This document shows positions 1 to 7,983 of a stretch of DNA of 52,140 nucleotides, in pieces (within the stretch, counting starts at the first letter, position 1; each line of letters begins with the position of its first letter). Below the pieces are notes generated by a model. That model had not been told where the DNA came from. It searched no databases and was given only the letters and a program-made list of their open reading frames with translations. The stretch spans positions 1-52,140 of the forward strand of contig JAMOPC010000159.1 of NCBI GenBank assembly GCA_027064845.1, in the 5' to 3' direction. The translations under genes were made by a program, and so were the position numbers. This DNA is from Desulfurococcales archaeon. GTDB taxonomy: Archaea > Thermoproteota > Thermoprotei_A > Sulfolobales > Desulfurococcaceae.

Positions 1-244
1 GGATATTTTCTTTGTTTTCCGCATAATTTGTATCTAGCACCATGTAAACACCATCGCTCCATTTAACTAAGTAGCCAAGCTTAGTCATTGTAACTAGGAT
101 TCTACCAGCTGTTTTTGGGCTTATACCGAGCTCGTATGCAACCTCGTGTACTCTAATAAATCTCTTTCCCCGGTCCCTAAACCTCATAGCTAGAAGTCTT
201 AGATCAATAGTTATTGTTGCAGTGTATTTGTTCTTTTTCCTCAT
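1..244 (-). CDS. Winged-helix DNA-binding protein, C-terminus cut by window edge
   Basis: An open frame runs from an ATG at 244 down to base 1 without a stop, giving 81 codons of an incomplete protein. A GAGGAGAG ribosome binding site lies just upstream of the ATG. The N-terminus is very basic. Residues about 32-66 read as a helix-turn-helix (VHEVAYELGIS, then a recognition helix KTAGRILVTMTKLGYL) followed by a beta wing, as in archaeal MarR-like or general winged-helix regulators. It is probably a small DNA-binding regulator; the target is unknown. It is read away from the neighbouring sRNA and tRNA-Asn. Confidence 0.6.
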   Translation of the reverse strand, partial: MRKKNKYTATITIDLRLLAMRFRDRGKRFIRVHEVAYELGISPKTAGRILVTMTKLGYLVKWSDGVYMVLDTNYAENKENI

Positions 245-346
245 AGCTCTCTCCTCGTCATAGAATAGGGCCTTATTTAAATAACCGGGTCCTAGGCGAA
301 ACTAAACAACCTAATTATCTAATGAATATATCTGGAGACATTCTTA

Positions 347-406
347 GTGCTCAGGGCCAAGGAACTTCTTCACTTATCTGCACGGAGCCGATGCTCATCA
401 TCGCTT
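347..406 (-). ncRNA. Candidate C/D box sRNA 1
   Basis: On the minus strand the order is C box ATGATGA (about 395-401), a 14-nt guide, a D'-like CAGA, a 3-nt spacer, a C'-like GTGAAGA, the 12-nt guide AGTTCCTTGGCC and D box CTGA (351-354). Flanking GC pairs can close a short terminal stem. The size of about 60 nt and the 12-nt D guide are standard for archaeal 2'-O-methylation guide RNAs. A TATA-like TTTAATAA lies about 24 bases upstream. Such RNAs work with L7Ae, Nop5 and fibrillarin; L7Ae is encoded at 32.3 kb. The rRNA or tRNA target was not identified. Confidence 0.72.
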
Positions 407-458
407 CCAAGAAGAATAAGAATTATTAAACTCCTTGATATAAACGTATTGATAGAGT

Positions 459-560
459 GCCGGGGTAGCTCAGCCTGGTAGAGCGCCGGGCTGTTAACCC
501 ACGGGTTCGAGGAGCCTGGCAGACACCCGGTGGTCCGGGGTTCGAATCCCCGCCCCGGCG
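459..560 (+). tRNA. tRNA-Asn(GTT) with a 28-nt intron
   Basis: Acceptor strands GCCGGGG and CCCCGGC (553-559) pair, with discriminator G560. The T arm contains GGTTCGAATCC. The anticodon stem CCGGG (486-490) pairs with CCCGG (526-530) only if bases 497-524 are removed. This leaves loop CTGTTAA with anticodon GTT at 493-495. The intron is at the canonical 37/38 position and should form a bulge-helix-bulge for the tRNA splicing endonuclease. Mature length is 74 nt. CCA is not encoded. Confidence 0.96.
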
Positions 561-647
561 CTTTTCCTATTAATTCTCAGTTACATTTATATCCCTCCAT
601 AAGCGATTTCATAGGTGATGTAAAATAATTGTTTATAGGTGTTGTAA

Positions 648-857
648 ATGGCTCCTATAGAAGTGTTTAGTAAGGAGGAGTTCAAGAAATATGCTGAGAA
701 GGCAATAGAGTGTAGAATATACAGAGATCATAAGAGATCAATAGCCAAGATCAAAGCTAGGACTAAGAAAAAACTTATAACGATAAAGATACCATTAGAT
801 CAGCTCGAATCCTTCTTATCTGATATAAAGTGCGAGAATATTGTTGAAATTAAGTAA
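648..857 (+). CDS. rpl38e: Large ribosomal subunit protein L38e
   Basis: This 69-residue protein is a component of the archaeal/eukaryotic 50S/60S subunit that is found mainly in Crenarchaeota among archaea. It has the L38e layout: a short N-terminal helix (SKEEFKKYAEKA), a basic central region (KIKARTKKKLITIKI) and a C-terminal LDQLESFLSDI helix. The length fits the family (about 70 residues). An AGGTGTTG ribosome binding site precedes the ATG. It lies just behind tRNA-Asn and converges on the aCPSF2 gene with an 8-base gap. Confidence 0.85.
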   Translation: MAPIEVFSKEEFKKYAEKAIECRIYRDHKRSIAKIKARTKKKLITIKIPLDQLESFLSDIKCENIVEIK

Positions 858-865
858 ACATTATT

Positions 866-2146
866 TTAGGCTTCTAGTTTAATTTCTTCACCGTTACTTG
901 GTGTATAAATATTTATGTCTTTTCCAAGGGCTTCTCTAGCCATACTCGCTAGCTTCGTTGTTGACTCGGGTTCACCATGTATGATAACTATGTTCTTCAA
1001 TACATGTTTGTAGCGGAGCATAATTGATAATAAACCATCCTTGCCTGCATGACTCGACAAGTCAAACCATTCAAGCCTAGCTCTCATTTCCTCAATTCCT
1101 AGTTCTTCGAGTTTCCCTTTCTCAAGCAATATATGGCCAGGGGAATTTGGTGCTTGATAGCTTACTAAGAATACCGCGTTCTTAGGGTTATCGCTTATTT
1201 TCTTAAGATAATAAACACTTGGTCCTCCTTTGAGCATACCTGCTGAGGATATTATAACACTAGGTGTTTTCCATGCTTTTCTCCTATCACTCCATCCTCG
1301 TATGAAGAATGTGTTTTCCACAGCTTTTTGGAACATAGCTGGGTCTCTTAGGAAATTCTTGTATTTTAAATAAATATTCGTGATATCACGAGACATCCCG
1401 TCAACATATATATTTACATGTGGGAGTTCTGCTTGTACCAAGCACATTACTTCTTGTGTCCTACCAACGCTAAATGCTGGTATTAATACTGTTCCTCCAC
1501 TATCTATTACCTCTTCTATAGCATCGATCAATCGTTTCTCGCTCATATGGCGTGGAGGATGTTTTGTTGAACCATATGTGGACTCTATTATTAACGTATC
1601 TATCTTTATAGGCCAGAGCTGTGCTCTGTTCAGTGTCCATGTCTGGATTGTGTTAACGTCACCAGTATATAGTATTCTATGACCGCTGGGTGTTTCGAGA
1701 TAGATCATTGAACTGCCAAGTATGTGGCCAGCATCAGTGAATAATAATGTAAATTCCCCTGCTTCTTCTTCAACACCATATTCCATGAACTTGGCTTTGG
1801 TAGCCATTGTTTCAAATTCTCCTATATCATAATCAACATAGTAAGCGTTTAGTTTGAGAAAGTCATTAATTAATAACTTCCCTATATCGAGTGTTGGTTT
1901 TGTAACATATAATGGTGGTTTGCCGGTAATATATAAGAGTGGAGCAGCTCCTATATGGTCAAGATGTGCATGTGTAATAGCTATGCCTGATAAGTCTATT
2001 GGGCGGACGTGGAGAGGAAATTGTGGGTGATCTTCTTCATCGAAGTTAACACCATAATCGAGTAAGAAGTACTTGTTCTTATCAATAACTAAATATGCTG
2101 CACGACCTACTTCTTGTCCACCGCCAAGGATTTTTAAAAACACCAT
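866..2146 (-). CDS. Beta-CASP metallo-beta-lactamase RNase (aCPSF2-type)
   Basis: This is a zinc-dependent RNA nuclease of the CPSF73/RNase J superfamily, probably acting in RNA 5' or 3' processing. Near residues 55-67 is the metal-binding THAHLDH motif. Later motifs include TDAGHILGSS, YTGDVN and, at the C-terminal end, SSHAGKDGL and the beta-CASP histidine in IIHGEPES. At 426 residues it lacks the N-terminal KH domains of aCPSF1, so it fits the shorter archaeal aCPSF2. Start ATG 2146 is chosen because GAGGAG lies directly upstream; a GTG at 2155 is possible. It is divergent from NAC. Confidence 0.88.
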   Translation of the reverse strand: MVFLKILGGGQEVGRAAYLVIDKNKYFLLDYGVNFDEEDHPQFPLHVRPIDLSGIAITHAHLDHIGAAPLLYITGKPPLYVTKPTLDIGKLLINDFLKLNAYYVDYDIGEFETMATKAKFMEYGVEEEAGEFTLLFTDAGHILGSSMIYLETPSGHRILYTGDVNTIQTWTLNRAQLWPIKIDTLIIESTYGSTKHPPRHMSEKRLIDAIEEVIDSGGTVLIPAFSVGRTQEVMCLVQAELPHVNIYVDGMSRDITNIYLKYKNFLRDPAMFQKAVENTFFIRGWSDRRKAWKTPSVIISSAGMLKGGPSVYYLKKISDNPKNAVFLVSYQAPNSPGHILLEKGKLEELGIEEMRARLEWFDLSSHAGKDGLLSIMLRYKHVLKNIVIIHGEPESTTKLASMAREALGKDINIYTPSNGEEIKLEA

Positions 2147-2288
2147 TCTCCTCACACGCTATTATTATCCTTTTGATCGTTATTGACAAGTATTCTTATT
2201 TGCAAACCAAATTATATATCCTAACTATATCAATTAAAGTATGTGAGGAGAATCATAGATAACGGAATGCTTATATGGTGTATGTAAA

Positions 2289-2642
2289 ATGTTTCCTGGA
2301 ATGAGTCCTAGAGAATTAAGACGTGCACTAAAAAGGCTCGGTATACAGGTAAACGAATTAGAAGACGTCAAGGAAGTACAGATCATCTTGTCGGATAAAA
2401 AGATAGTGATTGAGAAACCCCAGGTTCTTGAAATGAAATCTGCTGGCCAATCTATTTTCCAAATAATAGGTACTCCGAGAATTGAAGAATTAGAAGAAAC
2501 AATAGAGGTGTCCGAAGAAGATATAGAATTTGTTATTTCTCAAACAGGTGTATCAAGAGAAGAGGCAAGGGAAGCTTTAATAAAAGCAAAAGGTGATTTA
2601 GCTGAAGCAATACTTTACCTAAAAGAAAAAGGCAGTGGGTAA
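2289..2642 (+). CDS. nac: Nascent polypeptide-associated complex protein (archaeal NAC)
   Basis: This ribosome-associated homodimeric factor contacts emerging nascent chains. The 117-residue protein has the archaeal layout: a basic N-terminal ribosome-binding helix (RELRRALKRLGI), a central NAC beta-barrel (KKIVIEKPQVLEMKSAGQ, then FQIIG) and a C-terminal UBA domain (about 76-114, with FVISQTGVSREEAREAL). GGTGTATG precedes the ATG. An AT-rich TATA-like ATTATATAT lies at 2211-2219 in the region shared with the divergent nuclease gene. DNA polymerase B1 follows after 53 bases. Confidence 0.95.
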   Translation: MFPGMSPRELRRALKRLGIQVNELEDVKEVQIILSDKKIVIEKPQVLEMKSAGQSIFQIIGTPRIEELEETIEVSEEDIEFVISQTGVSREEAREALIKAKGDLAEAILYLKEKGSG

Positions 2643-2695
2643 AGTTAAAGAATTTATTACGTAAAATTATTTGCGATTATTTAACTGGTGGGATT

Positions 2696-5263
2696 TTGAA
2701 ATATAGTACAATTGGTAATGTTTATAGATTGTTTGACCAAGAACAAGTGGGAGAACTCAATAAACCAGCTTATCTCCTCAACGTATATTATGACGGAAGT
2801 ATTGGTAAAGCAGTTCTTGTTTTTTTGGATGAGAGAGGCGATAAACTATATTTTATACCGGATCCTATGGGGCATAAGCCATATTTCCTTACTAACGAGT
2901 CACCTGAACAAGTACAGTCAAATAGGAAGATAGTTGATCACCCAGGTTTTGATAGTATAGAGACTGTTATTAAAATAGATCCTTTTACTATGAAAGAAGT
3001 AAGGCTAACAAGGATCGTGACAAAGGATCCATTAAGCGTGGCTAAACTCAGAGAATATGTTTCCAAGGCATGGGAGGCTAAGATAAAGTATCATGACAAC
3101 TACATCTATGATTTCCAATTAATACCGGGCATGAGGTATGTTATTAAAAACATTGGTATGAAAAAAGTATTCAAAATGATAGAGCCAGAGATATCTCCAG
3201 AGACAATTAATAAGGTTAGAAGCATTTTTAGTAAAGAAGCTAAAGAAACAATCAAGCTAGCCGAAGAATGGATACCATTATTCGAGGAAACCCCACCAAA
3301 AGCTAAGCGTTTAGCAATTGATATAGAAGTATATACTCCTTTCAAGGGACGAGTTCCTAACCCTAAACTTGCTGAATACCCTATAATTAGTGTTGCATTA
3401 GTAAGCAATGATGGATTAAATAAAGTCCTCGTTTTGGGGAGAGAAAGTACATGGGGAGAAATACCTCCCGAATATCCCTATAAAGCAGAGATAGAAGTAT
3501 TTGACTCCGAAGAAGCATTAATATATGAAACCTTTAGGATCATTACCAAGTATCCTCTTGTGATTACTTTTAATGGTGACAACTTCGACTTACTCTACCT
3601 ATTTAACAGAGCACTACGAATAGGAATACCTCGAGAACACATACCTTTCAAGCTTGGAGAAGACATCGTCAGAATAGAAACGAGTATTCACATAGATTTA
3701 TACAAATTCTTCAAGAATAGGGCTATTAAAAGCTATGCTTTTGGAGGAAAATATCAGGAAGAAAACTTAGACTCTATAGCTTCAGCTCTTCTAGGCATAT
3801 CAAAAATAAGTGTTGAAGGAAATATAGGAGAACTCACTATATCAAGACTAATCGCTTACAACTACAGAGATGCAGAGATAACACTTATGCTTACAACATT
3901 TAATAACGAACTTGTTTGGAGGCTTATGATACTATTATCGCGTATAGCGAAAGTAGGAATAGAAGACGTATGTAGGAAAAGTATATCGAAATGGATACAA
4001 AACCTATTCTACTGGATACATAGAAAACTCAATTACTTAATCCCAGAACCTGAAGACATATGGAGGCATGGCAAAGCCAGTACTACGCAAGCCACTATAG
4101 AAGGAAAGAAATATGCTGGAGCTCTCGTGATAGAGCCTCCCAAAGGAATATTCTTTAAAATAACAGTTCTTGACGTAGCATCTCTGTATCCGAGCATTAT
4201 TAAAAAATATAACTTAAGCTACGAAACGGTCGACAGCAATACTTGTAAAGAAATAATAGATGTAATCGATGAAACAGGTAGAAAAATCCACCACGTATGC
4301 ATAGATAGGCCTGGATTAACAGCGCAAATAACGGGTTTGCTCAGAGATTTCCGTGTAGGCATTTATAAGAAGAAAGCCAAGTCGAAAGAAATACCCTTAG
4401 AGCTACAGACATGGTACGATGTTGTACAAAGAGCTATGAAAGTATTCATAAATGCAAGCTATGGAGTTTTCGGTGCAGAGAACTTCCCACTATACTCGCC
4501 AGCAGTTGCGGAAAGTGTAACGGCTCTAGGGAGAAAATCTCTTTACTCTATACTAAAGAAAGCAGCAGAAATCGGTGTCAAGGTAATATATGGTGATACA
4601 GACTCTATATTCTTATGGGCGCCTACAAAAGAACAATTAATGAAACTCCAAGAATGGGTATCTAAGACCCTAGGATTAGAGATTGAAGTTGACAAGGAGT
4701 TCACATACGTATTATTCACTGGTTTAAAGAAAAACTATATTGGTAGATATGTTGATGGTGGTATTGAAATTAAAGGACTAATGGCTAAAAAGAGGAATAC
4801 ACCAGAATTCCTAAAAGAACTATTCACAGAACTTATAGAGAAGCTAAAAACTGCTCAATCCCCGGAGGACTTTATATTATTCAAGAACTGGTTAGAGAAA
4901 GAAATCAAGAACTTATATACTTCTTTAAAGAGGAAAGAGATAACTCTAGACCAATTAGCTTTTAGAGTTGGTTTAACTAAGAAACTCGAAGAATATACAA
5001 AGAACAAACCGCCCCACGTCAAAGCGGCTTTGCAACTAAAAATGTATGGATACACTGTTGAAGAAGGAGATATAATAACATATGTTAAGGTAAAGACACG
5101 TGATGGATACAAAGCTATTCAATTAGCTAAACTCTATGAAATAGATCCTGATAAATATATTGAGATAATTAGTAGTGCTCTAAGCCAGTTATTAGAAGCA
5201 TTTGGTGTACAATGGGATGATATAATAGGTGGTACAAGGCTACGAGAAATTAGTATAATCTAG
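2696..5263 (+). CDS. polB1: Family B DNA polymerase, crenarchaeal B1 (Dpo1) type
   Basis: This is the probable replicative DNA polymerase with 3'-5' proofreading. Exonuclease motifs are intact: Exo I AIDIE with D209 and E211, Exo II NGDNFD (293-298), and Exo III YNYRD (388-392). Polymerase motifs are also intact: A DVASLYPS (493-500), B with K582 in QRAMKVFINASYG, and C YGDTDS (632-637). Stretches such as ITGLLRDFRV and VAESVTALGR match Sulfolobus Dpo1 from memory rather than B2 or B3. The length of 855 aa is close to Dpo1. The start is TTG at 2696 behind GGTGGGA. No intein interrupts motifs A to C, a common insertion site in archaeal polymerases. Confidence 0.95.
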   Translation: MKYSTIGNVYRLFDQEQVGELNKPAYLLNVYYDGSIGKAVLVFLDERGDKLYFIPDPMGHKPYFLTNESPEQVQSNRKIVDHPGFDSIETVIKIDPFTMKEVRLTRIVTKDPLSVAKLREYVSKAWEAKIKYHDNYIYDFQLIPGMRYVIKNIGMKKVFKMIEPEISPETINKVRSIFSKEAKETIKLAEEWIPLFEETPPKAKRLAIDIEVYTPFKGRVPNPKLAEYPIISVALVSNDGLNKVLVLGRESTWGEIPPEYPYKAEIEVFDSEEALIYETFRIITKYPLVITFNGDNFDLLYLFNRALRIGIPREHIPFKLGEDIVRIETSIHIDLYKFFKNRAIKSYAFGGKYQEENLDSIASALLGISKISVEGNIGELTISRLIAYNYRDAEITLMLTTFNNELVWRLMILLSRIAKVGIEDVCRKSISKWIQNLFYWIHRKLNYLIPEPEDIWRHGKASTTQATIEGKKYAGALVIEPPKGIFFKITVLDVASLYPSIIKKYNLSYETVDSNTCKEIIDVIDETGRKIHHVCIDRPGLTAQITGLLRDFRVGIYKKKAKSKEIPLELQTWYDVVQRAMKVFINASYGVFGAENFPLYSPAVAESVTALGRKSLYSILKKAAEIGVKVIYGDTDSIFLWAPTKEQLMKLQEWVSKTLGLEIEVDKEFTYVLFTGLKKNYIGRYVDGGIEIKGLMAKKRNTPEFLKELFTELIEKLKTAQSPEDFILFKNWLEKEIKNLYTSLKRKEITLDQLAFRVGLTKKLEEYTKNKPPHVKAALQLKMYGYTVEEGDIITYVKVKTRDGYKAIQLAKLYEIDPDKYIEIISSALSQLLEAFGVQWDDIIGGTRLREISII

Positions 5264-5363
5264 CTCAACGAGTCCTTGATCACCATAATAGTTTATAATA
5301 CTTTTATTTTATCTAAGAATAGTGAGCCTATATTTAAGAGGTAAAAGTACCAAGGTGAAACAA

Positions 5364-5651
5364 ATGCCCAAGAAGAGAGAAAGTAGAGGAAGACATAAAG
5401 GTTCGAAAGGAAAAGTTGATGTAGTACAATGTGATAACTGTGGTAGGCTTGTTCCAAGAGACAAGGCAATATGTGTTACAAGATGGTACAGCCCCGTGAA
5501 TCCACAGCTTGCTCGTGAGCTCGAAAAGAAGGGAGCAATAATTATGAAATACCCAGTGACTAAGTGCTATTGTGTATCATGCGCGGTTCATTTCGGTATA
5601 GTGAAGGTTAGGCCGGAACATGAGAGGAAACCTAAGCCACAGCCAATATAA
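5364..5651 (+). CDS. rps26e: Small ribosomal subunit protein S26e
   Basis: This zinc-ribbon protein of the archaeal/eukaryotic small subunit sits near the mRNA exit channel. Four cysteines in CDNCGR and CYCVSC form the zinc site, followed by AVHFGIVKVR, a family hallmark. The basic N-terminus (PKKRESRGRHKGSKGK) is also typical. ATG at 5364 is chosen over an upstream in-frame codon at 5322 because AAGGTGAAA lies about 6-10 bases before it; the protein is then 95 residues. The next reading frame overlaps its 3' end by 32 bases. Confidence 0.93.
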   Translation: MPKKRESRGRHKGSKGKVDVVQCDNCGRLVPRDKAICVTRWYSPVNPQLARELEKKGAIIMKYPVTKCYCVSCAVHFGIVKVRPEHERKPKPQPI

Positions 5652-6114
5652 ACAAATATTATTCATAGAGTACAATCCTTATTTTAACCGCATAGATATC
5701 ATTAAAAGAATAATCTATCTCTCCAAGTTTTTGGAAACAATTAAGAAAGTAAGTATATTATTCTTCAATCAGAGCAAACATAGTTATTATTTAGTTGACA
5801 TTATAAAAGGTAATTATTCAGCTTTACCAACTAATTATTATGAAGCAATAAAACGTTTTATGAGAGAATGTAAGTCTATATGTATTATGGATGAAAATGG
5901 AGAAAATATATTTAGAGAAGAAAAAAGCTGTGATTGTATAATATCGGGGCTACATAGCGATATTCCTTCATCAACTATTGATTATATTGAGAAATACCTT
6001 ACTATATACAGAGTAAAGCTATCAAATATAAGCTATTTAGCTACACAAGTTCTTTTAATAATAGATTTTCTTAATAAAGCACAGAATATCCTCTATCTCC
6101 TCCCAAAACTATAA
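5620..6114 (+). CDS. Uncharacterised protein, possible SPOUT-fold methyltransferase
   Basis: This 164-residue protein was not firmly recognised. The C-terminal half has CDCIISGLHSDIPSS (about 104-118), then YRVKLSNISYLATQVLLIIDFL. That resembles the knotted SAM-binding tail of SPOUT RNA methyltransferases such as TrmY/Emg1 (a glycine-rich loop, DIP, then a Ser-Tyr-Leu-Ala helix). This is resemblance only, not a confirmed assignment. The ATG lies inside the last 32 bases of S26e, which suggests translational coupling. Base composition is AT-richer than S26e. No catalytic residue can be named. Confidence 0.6.
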   Translation: MRGNLSHSQYKQILFIEYNPYFNRIDIIKRIIYLSKFLETIKKVSILFFNQSKHSYYLVDIIKGNYSALPTNYYEAIKRFMRECKSICIMDENGENIFREEKSCDCIISGLHSDIPSSTIDYIEKYLTIYRVKLSNISYLATQVLLIIDFLNKAQNILYLLPKL

Positions 6115-6155
6115 AAATACGCGATTATTATACTCTATCCATTGAGGTGTTGTTG

Positions 6156-6476
6156 ATGCCTAAAGTAAAGAAGATAATACTAGTTACAGCAACTCATCAC
6201 CCTTATCATAGCTTATGGAAAAAACTAGCAGAGGAAGTAGCTAATAGGCATGGTATTGAACTAGAAATACGGTATGAGGACTACGTCTTCCTCATTGAGC
6301 ATGGTGATACAGATGAGTATGGAATGGCTTGGGTACCACAAATACTAGCCGAGTTTGATGATGGTTCAATAAAAGTACTGTTATCACAGCTCCCACTAAA
6401 TGAGGCTTTACAGCCAGATCCGGAAAAGGCTCTTGAGATTATGGAGGAAAAGATAAAACAGTATGAAGGGCAGTAA
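6156..6476 (+). CDS. Conserved hypothetical protein, 106 aa
   Basis: The family was not recognised. The protein is soluble, with an N-terminal beta strand (KKIILVTAT), a histidine-rich turn THHPYHSLW (about 12-20), an amphipathic helix (WKKLAEEVANRHG), a strand ELEIRYEDYVF and a C-terminal acidic helix (PEKALEIMEEKIKQYE). The alternating alpha/beta pattern could be a small thioredoxin-like or Rossmann-like fold, but no active-site motif supports either. ATG 6156 is chosen because GAGGTG at 6144-6149 is well placed; in-frame GTG/TTG codons lie just upstream. Confidence 0.75.
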   Translation: MPKVKKIILVTATHHPYHSLWKKLAEEVANRHGIELEIRYEDYVFLIEHGDTDEYGMAWVPQILAEFDDGSIKVLLSQLPLNEALQPDPEKALEIMEEKIKQYEGQ

Positions 6477-6529
6477 GACTGATACTAATTGTATAAAAAC
6501 ACTAGCAAAATATTAAGCACAAATTTGTT

Positions 6530-6540
6530 TTTATATTAAC
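6530..6540 (+). promoter_or_regulatory. Probable TATA box of the aKMT gene
   Basis: TTTATATTA occurs about 40 bases before the aKMT start codon, which places transcription initiation near 6560 with a short leader containing AAGGTGA. It is judged from AT composition and spacing alone. Confidence 0.4.
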
Positions 6541-6577
6541 TGGGATATCCTTTACTAGTCAAGGTGAAGCCATAAGT

Positions 6578-7063
6578 ATGCCTTATCATGTTCCATACGT
6601 GCCTACGCCTTTGCCTGTTGTTCGAGCTATGTTAAAACTTGCTGAAGCAGGACCAGACGATATTGTTTACGACTTAGGTTGCGGGGATGGGAGAATATTA
6701 ATAATTGCTGTAAAAGAATTTGGCGTAAAGAAAGCTGTCGGAATAGATAGGGATCCTAATAGAATTAACGAAGCTTATAAAAATGCTAAAGATCACGGTG
6801 TATTAGACAGAATATTATTGATAAACGATGATTTCTTTAACGTTGATATAAGCGAAGCAACTATTGTTACACTATTCTTACTCACAATAGTAAATGAAGC
6901 TCTTAAGCCAAAGTTTGAAAAAGAACTACATGATGGTACACGAATAGTTAGTCATGAATTCAGGATTCCGGGTTGGAAGCCACGAAAAGTTGTTGAAGTA
7001 AGAGATCATAACGGCTTATCTCATACTATTTATTTATATGTAAAAGGTAAGCATAAGTACTAA
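6578..7063 (+). CDS. Protein-lysine methyltransferase, aKMT family
   Basis: This class I SAM-dependent methyltransferase transfers methyl groups to lysines of many proteins in Crenarchaeota. The 161-residue protein has the compact aKMT form: VPYVPTP near residues 5-11, SAM motif I YDLGCGDGR (31-39), acidic motif II GIDRD, DDFFNVDIS, and the family segment VSHEFRIPGW. It closely matches the remembered Sulfolobus aKMT along its whole length. It has no substrate-recognition domain, in line with the broad specificity known for the family. The start is ATG behind AAGGTGA. It converges on trmI with an 18-base gap. Confidence 0.88.
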   Translation: MPYHVPYVPTPLPVVRAMLKLAEAGPDDIVYDLGCGDGRILIIAVKEFGVKKAVGIDRDPNRINEAYKNAKDHGVLDRILLINDDFFNVDISEATIVTLFLLTIVNEALKPKFEKELHDGTRIVSHEFRIPGWKPRKVVEVRDHNGLSHTIYLYVKGKHKY

Positions 7064-7081
7064 CTGTTATTGTTAATTTAG

Positions 7082-7858
7082 TTAAACAATTTTTCTAGCG
7101 AATACTATGTATCCAGTGTGGCCTATCATAAATGTTTTTGGTCTAGTAGCTCCTTCCTCAGCAAGGTATTCTCTTAACAAGACTTCATATACATGTATAT
7201 CTATGAACTTATTAGATATCTTCATTGACACAACAGTTTTTTCTACTTGATTAACAGTAGGCACGTATATCAGGATAGGCATTGATGGTTTTAAGGCACG
7301 GTATGCTGTTTCAAGCGCATTCCATGGGTCCGGTAAGTCATAGAACACAGCATCAAATACTTCTTCTTGAACAATTGATGAATCCCTAATATCTCCTAGT
7401 ACTAGCTGAACCTTATCTATTAACCCTGCCTTTTCTAGGTTATGTTTAGCAATCTCTAAATGTTCTTTCCTAATGTCAAATCCTATAATTTTTCCTCGAT
7501 TACTTATGAAGTTTGCAAGTGATATTGTTAAGAAGCCTGTTCCAACACCTGCTTCAAGTATTTTTGAGTCAGGATTTATGCTTGATAAGTATATCATTAA
7601 TGAGGAGTCTTTTGGGTAAATTATTTGTGTGACCCTATTAATTGCGTGGAGATAATCTATGAGTAATGGTTTTAACAAATATGCTTTAACGCCTTGACTT
7701 GTATATATGTGTTCACCGTACCTCTTACCTACAATGTCATTGTGTTTTATATACCCTTTATCTGTTCCTAGTATATTATTCTCCGTTATTCTAATAGTAT
7801 ATATTCTCTTTGGATCAATGTATATTGTTACAATATCTCCGTAGTCGAGTTTTTTCAT
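7082..7858 (-). CDS. trmI: tRNA (adenine-57/58-N1)-methyltransferase TrmI
   Basis: This enzyme makes m1A in the T loop of tRNA, which stabilises tRNA at high temperature. The 258-residue protein has the N-terminal TrmI beta domain, the signature RYGEHIYTSQG (about 46-56), SAM motif I LEAGVGTGFLT (101-111), GFDIRKEHLEIAK, and the catalytic-region motif FYDLPDPW. The archaeal family is homotetrameric and methylates A57 and A58. The ATG at 7858 follows GATGATCT, a plausible ribosome binding site. The leader may overlap a weak C/D-like element at 7868-7925. Confidence 0.93.
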   Translation of the reverse strand: MKKLDYGDIVTIYIDPKRIYTIRITENNILGTDKGYIKHNDIVGKRYGEHIYTSQGVKAYLLKPLLIDYLHAINRVTQIIYPKDSSLMIYLSSINPDSKILEAGVGTGFLTISLANFISNRGKIIGFDIRKEHLEIAKHNLEKAGLIDKVQLVLGDIRDSSIVQEEVFDAVFYDLPDPWNALETAYRALKPSMPILIYVPTVNQVEKTVVSMKISNKFIDIHVYEVLLREYLAEEGATRPKTFMIGHTGYIVFARKIV

Positions 7859-7983
7859 AATAGATCATCTTCGGTCCTGGTGTCAGTCATCATCTCGTAT
7901 CAGTAATACCAACCATCCACATCCTCGTATGGGTATATTATATAAAGCTTTAATTTATGTTTTCTTTAAGGGTGAAGTATTTA

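Noticed and set aside
2696..5263. Searched DNA polymerase B1 and infB for inteins
   Set aside because: Polymerase motifs A-C and the infB G1-G4 region are contiguous with no homing-endonuclease-like insert.
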